A program made the translations under genes and the position numbers. From NCBI GenBank assembly GCA_003255065.1, contig QAOA01001470.1:143022-207021 (forward strand): a DNA stretch of 64,000 bases, read 5' to 3'. Positions within the stretch are counted from its first letter, which is position 1. Every line of letters starts with the position of its first letter. The notes under the pieces are model-generated. The model saw only the letters and a program-made list of their open reading frames with translations, had not been told where the DNA came from and did no database searches. Positions 1 to 12,300 of the stretch are shown one piece after another. Origin of the DNA: Cercis canadensis. Taxonomy: Eukaryota > Streptophyta > Magnoliopsida > Fabales > Fabaceae.

Positions 1-886
1 CTCAAGCTCTTACCTAATCAGGGGGAGCCCTTATCAGATCCTAATAGATACCGGAGACTTGTTGGGAAACTCAACTACCTCACAGTGACACGTCTTGATA
101 TTGCCTTCCCAATGAGTGTACTCAGTCAATTTCTAAGTGCTCCGTGTGACAGTCATTGGGATGCAGTAGTTCGTATCTTAAAATACATTAAGAAGGCACC
201 AGGTAAAGGCCTATTGTATGAAAGTAGAGGACATACTCAGGTGGTTGGCTATTCAGATGTTGACTGGGCAGACTGTCCATACAATAGACGCTCAACCACT
301 GGATATTGTGTATTTGTTGGGGGCAATCTAGTGTCATGGAAGAGCAAGAAACAATCAGTTGTTGCTCTATCCACGGCTGAGGCAGAATACCGAGCCATGG
401 CTAAAGCAACTTGTGAACTCATATGGCTGAAACAATTACTTCAGGAGTTAAAATTCATGAAGCTTTAACAAATGAGACTAATATGTGATAACCAAGCAGC
501 TCTCCACATTGCCTCTAATCCAGTCTTCCATAAAAGGACCAAACATATAGAGATTGACTATCATTTTATTAGACAGAAAATCCTTTCAGGGAATATTGCA
601 ACTAGTTTTGTTAGATCATATGACCAGCTAGCAAATATATTTACTAAGTCTCTCGGAGGCTCTTGGGTTAACTACATTTGTAACAAGCTTGGAACATATA
701 ATATGTATGCTCCAGCTTGAAAGGGAGTGTTAGAATATTAGCTGTAAATACTATAGTTATTATAGCATATATTTAGGCCTGTAATTAGCTTATGATTAGG
801 CCCAAGATTAGGCCTATTATTGTTGTACAGTTAATATAAATAATAGCTGTGAGGAGCTAGTCTCAACCTTTTCCACTAATCTCACA
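1..886 (+). mobile_element. 3' end of a Ty1/copia element with LTR
   Basis: Region 1-719 encodes the end of a copia polyprotein: reverse transcriptase tail and RNase H ([55 protein letters not shown]). A purine-rich tract follows, then an LTR of about 159 bp (728-886) that begins TGTTAGAATATTAG and ends in CA. The rest of the element lies left of the window. It is a broken fossil of the same family as the copies at 12.7-13.0 kb and 22.8-24.0 kb. It probably sits in intron 24 of the helicase. Confidence 0.85.
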
Positions 887-3800
887 AACAAGAAATCCTC
901 AAATTTATCATGCATAAGTATTTGACAGTAACTGATTTACCAACTCACACCAATTATGTTCATGATAGAATGTAAGTAAAAAAGCAACACTTATATATGG
1001 GATTGCATTCATATTTTATAGCAAAGACTAATTGCTGAAAATCTATATGAAGGGATTTGAGATATTTAATTAATTCATTAAGTTTCAACATTCAGGAGCT
1101 CTACTCAGGACACAGTTCATATAGTTATTGAGTCCACCATTTCGGTTTGCAAAATCACTATAGAAGAGATTAATGTTTCAAACTCATTTTAAGTCTCAAT
1201 GGTTTAGGCAAAAGAGATTGAGGGCTACAGCATAGTCATTTAACACATTTCTTGGTGGAGTCTTTTCTTCTCCAGGTAGTCCCTGACAGAGTATCTTTTT
1301 AATTCTGGGTCAGGTTTAGTCAGATTTCTAGGAGTTCTGGTAATGATTTCATTCTAGATTATAACAATACTTTTAACATTTATGTTTAGCAATAAGAATT
1401 CAAGCACTCTTATGCTATAGTTACAGTACATGGAAAGAGTCTGATTTCTTTTCTATAAAATTGAACTTTATAGTGATAGTGATTTAATGAAGATTTTTTC
1501 TTCTACATTTTTATTTTTTCCTTTCCATATTGATGAACCGAATTTAAACCATCAAAATATAAATATGCTGAGTAGATTCCCTAGGAAACTTCATAATGGT
1601 ATCCAAAGATTTCTGGAGCACAGTATTAAGAGGAGTTTGGTAGATCAAAAGACAGGTCTGTAACTGCTTAAAATATAAAACTTGTTTGGTAAATCAATAT
1701 AAAAAAATTTAGATGTTTCCAAATTTTACATAGTTTCTCTAAAAGTTGGTTTTAAACTAGTTCTAATATTGAACAATAAATATTATTTGGTAAATCACAA
1801 TTAAAATTTGAAAACATGATCAAATATTAAAAATCAAAATGGAAAGAGAGATGGAGAGAAATAGGAAAACTTCAGTCTGAAATAAAAAGAACACAAAAAT
1901 TTAGGGGAAAAAAAAAAGCAGGTACAAATAAAAATTAATTATGTAAAAGTCAACACTGTATAAGATCATTTTTTAATTAAATTTTGACTCGAAAAATGAT
2001 AAGTAACATGCACTTCNTTAATTATGTGAAAGTCAACACTGTATAGGATCATTTTTTAATTAAATTTTGACTAGAAAAATGATAAGTAACATGCACTTCC
2101 TTAAAATAATACACATACACCTGCAAATGGTTCAAAAATTTGTGACACTTCACCAATATTTTACACTTAAAAATCAGACACATTAAAACTTCCATACTAT
2201 ATTCAAGTAAACTTGCTACTAAAGCCATCCTGACTATATTTTCATGAAAATAGAGAACCAATCTCCCTATGGGTTTTGGATTATTATTACAAAATGTAGT
2301 AAATTTGAAAAGCGTAGGGATCAATCTGTAGATCAAATTTTGATGCTAATAACATTCTTGTCCTTATCTTCTGTAATGTATCCTCTATTAATCACAAAAT
2401 ATAATATGGGTATTAAAATATGTGGTTACAGGTTCATCTAAAATAAATAGATCATTAATTTACACTTAAAGTAAATCAATCTTATGTGTACCATAAATAT
2501 GGCTGCCTTAGTATGTTGAACAGACAAACCTACCAATAGAGAGCCATGCCATTGTATCATATGAACATCAAGCAGGTTTACAGTATACAGAATATATGAT
2601 GTCACAACCTCACCCCCAAGGTTGGGTAAATCCTTAGGGACTGAGTCAATACAATCCAAAACCAATTCTAGGGAGCTAAATCTATAAAAGCAGTCAGCCA
2701 GATACTCATACTCACACAAGCCATGAGAAGTGCAGAGAAAATGCAGCATGGTAAACTGCTATCAAATAGAAAAAGAAACTTCTAGTGTTTTCTCAAATTA
2801 ACAAAGCCAAATATAATTGATGCTTTCCCTGCTTTAGTTACAAAAAGTAAAACCATCTAATATTAACATCATAAGAACTTGAAATTTTGATGTCTAAATG
2901 TTACCTATAGAGAACTTCCAGAGAAAAAGAAAGAAAGAAAAAGATGAATTTATTCTAAGAGGATTGCAGCATACCAAATACTTTGTTTAGTAAATTCATT
3001 TTTACCAAGGGCAAGCAAAATATGACAAAGCTTTTGTTTCAGGAAACACTTATTTTATTAGCTTCAACATACAACTTCCCCTTATTTATAATCTTAAAAT
3101 TTGTACAAAATTTCAAAGCAACAAGGTTTCAGCTATGTATTTTTTTGGTTGTAACTCAAGCAAATGAATATATCATTTAAGAGACAGAATTTATTTTTTT
3201 AAAAAAAAAGAAAGAGAAACTCAGTAGATTCCTATTTATCAAGAATCAAAGGACAGAATTACATGGCTCCACTAATTTCACTATGCGGAAGGGCTGTCAT
3301 GGACTCCATAAAACTTTCTTATATCTTGCGTCAGGAGAGCTTCACAAATTTGAAGAAAGATCCCCATGAAACATAAATCCACATAGTAGGAAAAACAGAG
3401 CATAATCAATACTCTTTCTCTCTTTTAAAGTCTTCTTTTATGATTTGGTGAAAGTCCTGTCTCACCTTCATCTTATGCAGTTGCATATGGATTATATTCA
3501 CATTTTGCTCTTTTGTCGTCATCTTTGAGGGATCTTTTACTTTGTTCATGTTATGAATACAAAAGAGAACAGTATCCTATCCATTCAAATGTGTTAATCA
3601 CATATGTAATGAAATCATTTCATAACTTACTGGAACGAACCAAATTCATTATGTTCTGTGGAAGTTGTGTCTTTGTTGGTTTTCCTCTTCCATACCAAAA
3701 TTAAAACAAAAAAGATTAAAATATCAAAAATCACACATAAAACTCAACGTCTATAGATGTATGTTAGAGGATAATTATAAATCACTAGCCTCTAGGTTTA

Positions 3801-3891
3801 AATCAGTAAAGGCTTCACTGCCACAAACCTTAGGTCACACCAAATATAGAAGATTATTCCAAACATTCAAAAGAATATTGTAGTAATATAC
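887..3891. other. Non-coding stretch, presumed start of helicase intron 24
   Basis: AT-rich, no open frame with recognisable protein similarity on either strand. I looked specifically for the expected C-terminal helicase exons and did not find them. It contains the assembly join at 2,017 with its 82-nt flanking repeat and otherwise nothing I can name. Confidence 0.6.
1935..2099. repeat. 82-nt direct repeat around an N (join of contigs)
   Basis: Copies 1,935-2,016 and 2,018-2,099 flank the N at 2,017 and differ at only three positions. Two slightly different overlapping reads or haplotypes left uncollapsed explain it better than a real duplication. Confidence 0.8.
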
Positions 3892-6349
3892 CTTGTCAAG
3901 CAACCTCTTTGGATCTTGAAATCCTTTCTTCTTGGCCCATTGATGGAATAAATGGGAAACAACAGATCTTTCCTCCATACTAAATCTGTAAAATATTGAC
4001 ATCTAATAATTAAATCAAATTTTTGACAATCAGTTATTGTTAAGAGCAAGAATAAATAATTGTACTATAACGATACAATAGAGATAAAAACCTTCTCAAG
4101 AAATCACTTCCATTGTTTGCCTCTGCAACTTCTCTAAGCGCATTGGAAGCCTCATTAGCATGATTATTGACTTTATAATCAGGCACAGGCACCACATCTT
4201 TTGACCGTTGCTTTTTTGTCCACAGATCCCCACTACACTGGGCAGTTTCCTTTTGATGCGCTTCATGCTTTACTTGTAATTCTTGTAAGTTTATTTCAGC
4301 CTACATAAGTACATACCTTTTTACTAATTGCATACTCAGAGTCAGTCAAGCACAAAATTATGTTAGTAGATCTTAACATATATACTAAGGATTCAACATT
4401 ATATCAAGGAACACAGTGAAATATATACTAGAATAGGATCTATTAGTAATCATCAATAACAATAAAAATACAAGACTATAGTGTTTGTCATACTGTAATC
4501 CTTTCACCCATTATTTTCCCTTCAAAGTTTCAAAAACTGTCACAGCACAAGAGCAAGTTTCTGAACCCTTTAACCCCAAGCCTTCTTCCCAAACAAAAAA
4601 GGAAAAATCCCAGCGTCTGCTCAGAGAACACAGCCCTGGACTGTGATGGCCCCAAGTTTCCTTCTGTAATCAGATCCCAGAGTGTTGCAGAGATTTCTCT
4701 TTTTCCTAGATCACAAACTCCATCAGCAATTAGCCCATGTTCCCTTTCCTACCAAGACTGCAGTGTCTCTGGCATAATAACACTGGGAATGGTCAGAGGT
4801 CGCTGAACATCCATTCTATCCCAGCCCCGAGCATCAACTGATTAGTTAGACCATAAATCTTCTTTCAACATGGATCTCAATCTCTTCGATCCTAAACCCA
4901 ATAATGTTGAAGATAATGATCATTTGTTATATGTCAACAGTGGGAAGTATTGCTTTTCAGGACATTCCTTTTCTCAAATGGAGAGCGCCATAGGAATCAT
5001 GCAAACAGAAGCAAGTTGTTTCCATGATCATTAAACTGAATGCTAGTTAAAATTCATGTAGCTGACCCAAGATATTTAGAAGTTAAGTAACTATTGAAGG
5101 GAGTACCTATTACTCTTCAAACCAACTTTCACTCTAGAATATGACAGAAAAGTTTAAAAATAGGCACCATGACATGCCTGGATCTCAAGAAGATGGAGAG
5201 GAATTTCTTGCAGAAATCTTGAAGGTTGAAGCATCTGGAGGAAAACACAAAATTAGTCAGATCCAAGAATGATAAAAGTTTGTGTTGAAAGTTATGTTAG
5301 ACAAACCTGCCAGTTTGAGTCCATCATAACATAGAGAATAAAAAGTTTTTGCCGAGCACGAGTCATTGCAACATATAATAAGCGCCTTTCTTCCTTGGAA
5401 TCATATGAGAATATAATCAGATAACTAATTTCAACCAATCTACTACAAGACAGATGAGCAAATTTCCCAAATATCAAGTGATAATGAAGTACCTCAACTG
5501 AAGCCCCAGTTTCCTTTACCATACCATTAAAATCATGTACTAGAGGAATCTCAGATTCATTTGCCTATGTCAAAAACCAAAATATTAGTTAAAGCGAGAC
5601 ACAAAAAAATATGTTATTTATAACCTTTCATAACAACATACTGAATGAAAGAGATGCAAGTGATTACAACCCAGGAACAAGTTAATTCCAGATCAGAAGT
5701 TAAATCATAAGGATTGCGCCAACTGCGTGCCTTCGACACGTTTAATTAATTACCTTAGAGGGAAAAAATTTAGATAAGTTGATAATGTCTATTCACCACC
5801 AGACTATGCTAACACAATGACTTCCAATGTGCAGTTAGATCATAATCTTGTAGTTTAACCAAATATAAATGTTAATAATAAAATCCTTCATAGATCATAT
5901 GAATAAATGTGTATAAAATTTGAACATCTTTTTAGAAAAACATCAGAAATTATTTTCCCAATATGATAACGTAAAGAAAATCTTCATTCATTTGTTTTAT
6001 TATATTAACATTCACACATACCTTAACTATGAAGACAACATCCCACTCTAAGCCTTTTGCCTACATATCAAAGAAGATCAAATTTACATCAAAGTTGAGC
6101 CCAACTGCATTTACTACTAATCCAGTGAGAGAGGAGTACCTGATGAATGGTAGTCAAGGTCACAGAATTGTCATTGTCCTTTCTCCTAGCACGAAAGTTT
6201 TCTCTCTCGCGCTCAGATAAATAATCAATGAATGCTTTAAGCATACTGATGCAGCCTTTCTCTTCTGATAGCACTTCCCTTTCCCCTTTTCTCACAACCG
6301 AATTAGACGACAAAAACTCAGAGACATCATCCAATAGGTACTGACGAAC
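3892..6349 (-). CDS. SRS2: Helicase exons 18-24: motifs V and VI and start of C-terminal tail
   Basis: Exon 18 (210 nt) ends in VTLTTIHQ and exon 19 (39 nt) supplies [13 protein letters not shown], together motif V (about 843-865). Exon 21 carries motif [19 protein letters not shown] (about 892-908), with the arginine finger region. Exon 22 encodes [19 protein letters not shown] and ends in a GC donor at 5,176-5,177. Exon 23 is a less conserved linker, and exon 24 gives the conserved [20 protein letters not shown] segment at its end. A good GT donor follows at 3,891, so at least one more exon is expected to the left. Confidence 0.9.
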
Positions 6350-9300
6350 CTGAAGGATAATCAAAGCCATAGACGAACAAAATTTAGGTAAGAATGAATT
6401 CAATAGTAAATTTAAAAGCCCATAATAACATTTACATATATCTATCATCAAACATTATACTTTATCAAAGCACATATCTGAAGCAGTGAAAATTAAAAGA
6501 AAAGCTGATAACATTTTGGGACTGTCCCAAAGAAGGAGAAAACAACTCAGGGTAATTGCGTTGATGCTAAAAAGCTAATCTGCCTCTAAGGAAGGGCTAC
6601 AAAAATCATAGGAAAACTTGACAGCTAACAACTAATCCTAGGGACTCCAGGAAAAATAAAACGTAAGGGCATCTTTCCTTGAAAAAAGGATTTATTCTAC
6701 AACTAAGGCTCTAGGAGAATTGAGAAATTACAAGATCGTGAAAATATAAAAATTAGTGTTCATGCTACTGAAGCATAATATTACAGTAGAGTGGCACCGT
6801 ACATGATACAGTAACATGAGTTCTGTCCTGCATCAATATCACATATGTTTCCACCATCAAAATGGAACAACAATAAAGCTAATTTTAAAATGCCAACTCA
6901 CCTCAAATGAAAGCCCAGTAGACTAAGAACAACAATAAAGCTTTGAAGTTTAACTATCAGACTTGGATGGGGTAGCAAGGATTAAATTCTACACTACTTG
7001 GTGAAAGGGACTATGATGATCTATGAAAAACCAATTGACCTGAGAGCTCAAATAGTGACGCAAGGACCAGAAGCTAAGAAAACCTAAGTATGAAAAATTG
7101 AAAATGTCTACAAGTTTATGGTCTATGATAATAAATTAATAACAAAATAGCACAGGGTGTTAAGGTGCAAATGGTATGCACCTAAAAGGGTCAGATAAAT
7201 TTGGAATCACCATTACCCACAGTAAGTCATTAAGTCCTTGGAAACTCATCTCCAAGGTATGTTTCTTTTATTTCCTATGCTTAGATTGCATGCTAATCAT
7301 GGCTCCCATGTACGTTTATGCTACAAATCTTTGATAATGGAATCTTCCTCCTTTGACCTTTTTCTTTGTCTTTGCTGCCTCCCTACATTGCACCATGCTC
7401 CTGTTTCCTTTCACTCTTTGCAATACTCTTTTGAGAATTAGTGGAAATGTGTGAGGCTAGCCTCTCACAGTGATTATTTATAGTAACTGTACAATAAATA
7501 TCAAGCCTCATTACATGCCTAAATATCAGCTACCTAATTACATATTCACATTATTCACATGTCAATATTCTAACAATTCCCCTCAAGTTGGCACATATTA
7601 TATGTCCCAAGCTTGTTACAAATGTAGTTAACCCAAGGACCAGGGAGAGACTTAGTAAATATATCTACTAACTGATTGTTTGATCTAACAAAACTTGTAG
7701 CGATATAACCTCAAAGTATCTTCACTCTAATAAAATGACAATCAATCTCTATATGTTTGGTCCTTTCATGGAAGATTGGATTAGAGGCAATGTGGAGAGC
7801 TGCTTGGTTATCACAAATCAACTTCATTTGCTGAATCTTCATCAATTTTAATTCCTAAAATAATTGTTTCAGCCATATGAGCTCACAAAAACTGGACCGG
7901 TCATTGAACCGGTGAGGAAGATGAGTCCTAGTCCGACCGGAAAATATCATAATTACAATTTTCATATATATATTTATACAGCTGATATTAAATAAACCTA
8001 TTAAATTGTTAATAAATACATTTATATGCAATACTCGACACAATAACTAAGCCGTCCTAATGGTAAGCCAGGATTGTGAACCAAAAGGACACAAGTTCAA
8101 GCCCACGCAACAACACTTCTCCATGGTTTTTAGCTATTTTCAAGCTATGTGTATCTTATAAGTATAATTGTGTGAAACATTATATTCATATGTTGAGTTG
8201 TCCTAGTGGAAATAAGTGTTTTAAAACTAAGAGAATGTGTGTTTGAACCCATGGAGCAGGACAATATCCGGTAGTCAAGTGTTATATCAATTGGACCACC
8301 TGCCCAATCAGCATCCTGCACAATGATTGTCACATGGGAAACTCAAAAACTGACTAACTACACTCATCAAAGGCAACATCAGGCCTTGTCATTGTGAGGA
8401 CAATAATGGGGTTGTCTCAAAGAAGGTAACATCATGGGAGTCTATATAATGTTTAAAGTTCAAGAGAGAAACAACGATAACCCTTTTGCAAGCAGGAATA
8501 ACCAAAATTGACACATTTTAGAGATTTGGCTTGTAACGTATTAGTAAGATCATGAACAAAGCACATGCAACCAAAGACACGAAAAGGAAGAAAGTAGAAT
8601 GGCTGGTTGGGAAATAAAAGACAATGAGGCACTTGATTTTGTACGACTAAGGATGACATCCAATTAATTACGTAAGAAGAGGTAACAACCGCGTCTCCCC
8701 AAAAATACAGTGGAACATTGTTATGAAGGAGGAAAGTATGCGCAATCTCTGTTGTTTTTCCGCTCAACCACTCCAATTTGTTGAGGGATATGAGCACAAG
8801 AGGATTGATGGAGAATGCCCTGAGAAGTCATAAAAGATTGGAATAGAAAAATATTCACATGTATTGTCACTCAGTCATGTGCGAATTGTGATACCAAACT
8901 GAATTTTAATCTATGAGCAAAAGGTTTGAAAATTAGAGAATAGTTCTGAACAATTTTTCATTAAAAATAACCAGGTACATCGTCATTGACAAAGGTTATT
9001 GTTATAGAATGTAAATATGGAAATAATGTAGATAGCTTAATTATAGGGATTGTAGCATGATCATAGGGATATATATATGAATGTCCTATGAATGAGAAAT
9101 ACACTTTTTCCCATCACATTCACCTCTGGTTACATGGTATCAGAGCTGGTTTGAACAATTCGACCAGGCTCTTAGGGATTGTGAGGATTTGTGAGGGTGT
9201 GAGTCTAGGGCACCCACATAAGGTGTTGGTTTTTTCTCACCGCCACCTTCAGTGCGTTCAGAAGCCACCGGCCAGCCAACCCAGAGAGTCCGGCAGCCAT

Positions 9301-12300
9301 TGGTGGTGCGTGTGTGAGCCATGCGACAATCAACCCGTCTGCCTACCGACCCACGCTCCTGCGTTCTCGTCCCATTTCCGGCGACATTGCTTTGGTTTGG
9401 TCACTTTTCCTCTCCTATTTTGCCTACTGTTCCGCTGTTTGGTTGGGGAATTCTGGTTTAGGTTGTGGTTTTTTTGCTTTGGCTGTTTAGGTGTTCCACT
9501 GTTTCTGTATTGCTTTGGCTGTTTGGGTGGTTTTGCTTGGTTGCTTTGTGTATTGCTTCACCCATGGCAGCAAATAAACCCACAGTCATGGCTAAGGTGG
9601 TTCCTGTTATGACAAAAATCACTGAGCACAAACTCAAACGCTCCAACTACTTAGATTGGAGTAAAACTGTTCGGGTGTATTTATGGAGCATTGAGAAGGA
9701 CAATCATCTCACCTCTGATCCACCTATGGATGATACCCGGCAAGCCTGGTTGCAGGATGATGCAAGACTATTCTTGCAGATTCAGAATTCTATTGATACT
9801 GAGGTACTTGGTTTGATTAATCACTGTGAGTTTGTGAAGGAGTTAATGGAGTATCTGGATTTCTTGTACTCTGGACAAGGAAACATATCTTGTATCTACG
9901 AGGTATGTAGAACCTTTNCCTCTGATCCACCTACGGATGATACCCGGCAAGCCTGGTTGCAGGATGATGCAAGACTATTCTTGTAGATTCAGAATTCTAT
10001 TGATACTGAGGTACTTGGTTTGATTAATCACTGTGAGTTTGTGAAGGAGTTAATGGAGTATCTGGATTTCTTGTACTCTGGACAAGGAAACATATCTTGT
10101 ATCTACGAGGTATGTAGAACCTTTTCTCAGGGAGAGCAGCAGGATAAGTCTATTATTGCTTATTTTATGGAGTTCAAGAAAACCTATGAAGAGCTCAATA
10201 TGCTTCTCCCCTTCAGCCCTGATGTCAAAGTTCAACAAGCTCAGAGGGAGAAAATGGCAGTTATGAGTTTTTTGACAGGCCTACGTCCAAAGTTTGAGGC
10301 TGCTAAATCTCAAATTCTCTCGGATTCTAAAATCTCTTCTTTGCAGGAAATCTTTGCTAGAGTCCTTCACACAGAAAACCTGCAAACTTCTCAGCCTATT
10401 GCTAATAACAGTGCTCTTGTTAGTCATGGGGTTTTTCGTGGTAGTTCTCGAGGTGGGTTGAATAATTATGACCGGAATATGGAAAATCGAAGTCAACAAT
10501 CAAGCGAAGTTGAGTGTTTTTACTGCCATGAGCTGGGGCAAACAAAACGCACTTGTAAGAAACTTCTTAAAAAGTAAACATCATTCCTAAAAGTTAAACG
10601 TCAGTGTACTTATCCTATTGCTTCTGTTGTTTCCTACGATCACTTGCCTTCTCCTTCTTATTCTTTTTTGGCCAAACTAGACTCTGTGTCCATTCCTAAA
10701 ACAGTTCATGAAGCTTTGGCCCATCCTGGGTGGCGTGCTGCCATGATAGAAGAGATAAATGCTCTTAATCATAATGGCACATGGACATTAGTGGATTTAC
10801 CTATCAGCAAGAAAGCTATTGGGTGCAAGTGGGTATTTACAGTTAAAGTCAATCCTGATGGTTCTGTGGTCCGACTAAAAGACTGTCTCGTTGCGAAAGG
10901 ATATGCTCAAACTTATGGTACTGATTACTTAGATACTTTTTCTCCAGTTGCCAAACTTACCTCAATTCGTTTGCTGATCTCCTTGGCAGCCACACATGAT
11001 TGGTTGTTGCACCAGTTGGATAAAAAATGTTTTTCTTCATGGTACTCTTCAAGAAGAGGTCTACATGGAGCAACCACTGGGGTTTGTTGCTCAGGGGGAG
11101 TATGGGAAAGTATGTCGGCTTCGGAAGTCGCTGTATGGTCTGAAACAGAGCCCTTGAGCGTAGTTTGGCAGGTTTAGTCAAGTTGTATTGAAATATGGAA
11201 TGAAGAAAAGCAAGTCTGATCACACAGTGTTTTATAGGCAATCTAAGGATGGCATCATTCTACTTGCGGTATATGTTGATGACATTGTGATTACTGGGAG
11301 CGATAGCTAAGGCATATCTGGTCTAAAGACTTTCTTGCACTCCCACTTTCAGACAAAGGATTTGGGACCTTTGAAATACTTCCTAGGGGTTGAAGTCATG
11401 AGAAACAAGAAGGGGATCTTCCTGTCCCAAAGGAAGTATGTTCTTGATTTGTTGAAAGAAATAGGAAAAATAGGGGTTAAGCCATGTAATACCCCAATGA
11501 CTCCTAACATACAACCTGCAAAGGATGACAGTGAACCATTTCATGATCCTGAGAGGTATAGGAGGCTTGTGGGGAAGTTGAATTATCTTATAGTGACTCA
11601 CCCCAACATTGCGTATTCGGTCAGTGTTGTTAGCCGCTTTATGTCCTCCCCAACAGTCAACCATTGGGCACTCCTAGAACAAATTCTTTGTTACTTGAAA
11701 GGAGCTCCAGGACGTGCATTATTTTATGGGCATCATGGACATACTAAGGTAGAATGTTTCTCTGGCGTGATTGAGGCCTATTCTGATGCAGACTATGCAG
11801 GGTGCAAGGATGATAGGAGATCCACTACTGGCTATTGTGTCTTTGTAGGAGGGAACCTAATTTCATGCAAGAGTAAGAAGCAAAATGTAGTCTCCCGATC
11901 TACTGCAGAATTAGAGTACAGATCTATGGCAAACTCAGTATGTGAAATTGTATGGATATACCAACTATTGAAAGAAGTTGGCTTCGAGCTCTCATTACCA
12001 GCAAAGCTATGGTGTGACAACCAAGTTGCTCTTCACATTGCTTCTAATCTTGTGTTTCACAAACGAACTAAACATATCGAGATTGACTGTCACTTTGTTC
12101 GTGAAAAGATTGAAGAGAAACTCATTACTACAGGATATGTAAGAACAGAAGACCAGTTGGGAGACATCTTTACAAAAGCCTTGAATGGAGCCCCGCATTG
12201 ATTACATTTGTAACAAGATAGGCATGATTAACATCTATGCTCCACCTTGAGGAGGAGTGTTATAGAATGTAAATATGGAAATAATCTAGATAACTGTTAC

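Noticed and set aside
2438-2749. Minus-strand open frame of 103 codons
   Set aside because: No recognisable domain, lies in presumed intron, composition like random AT-rich DNA.
3610-3680. Possible extra helicase exon on the minus strand before a GTAAGT donor
   Set aside because: The reading has no similarity to the conserved C-terminal region expected there, and the acceptor is poor.
9088-9612. Plus-strand open frame rich in Leu, Cys and Phe, looking like a membrane protein
   Set aside because: It spans the LTR end, primer binding site and leader of a Copia element; the hydrophobic look comes from GTTTTGCTTTGGC-like repeats.
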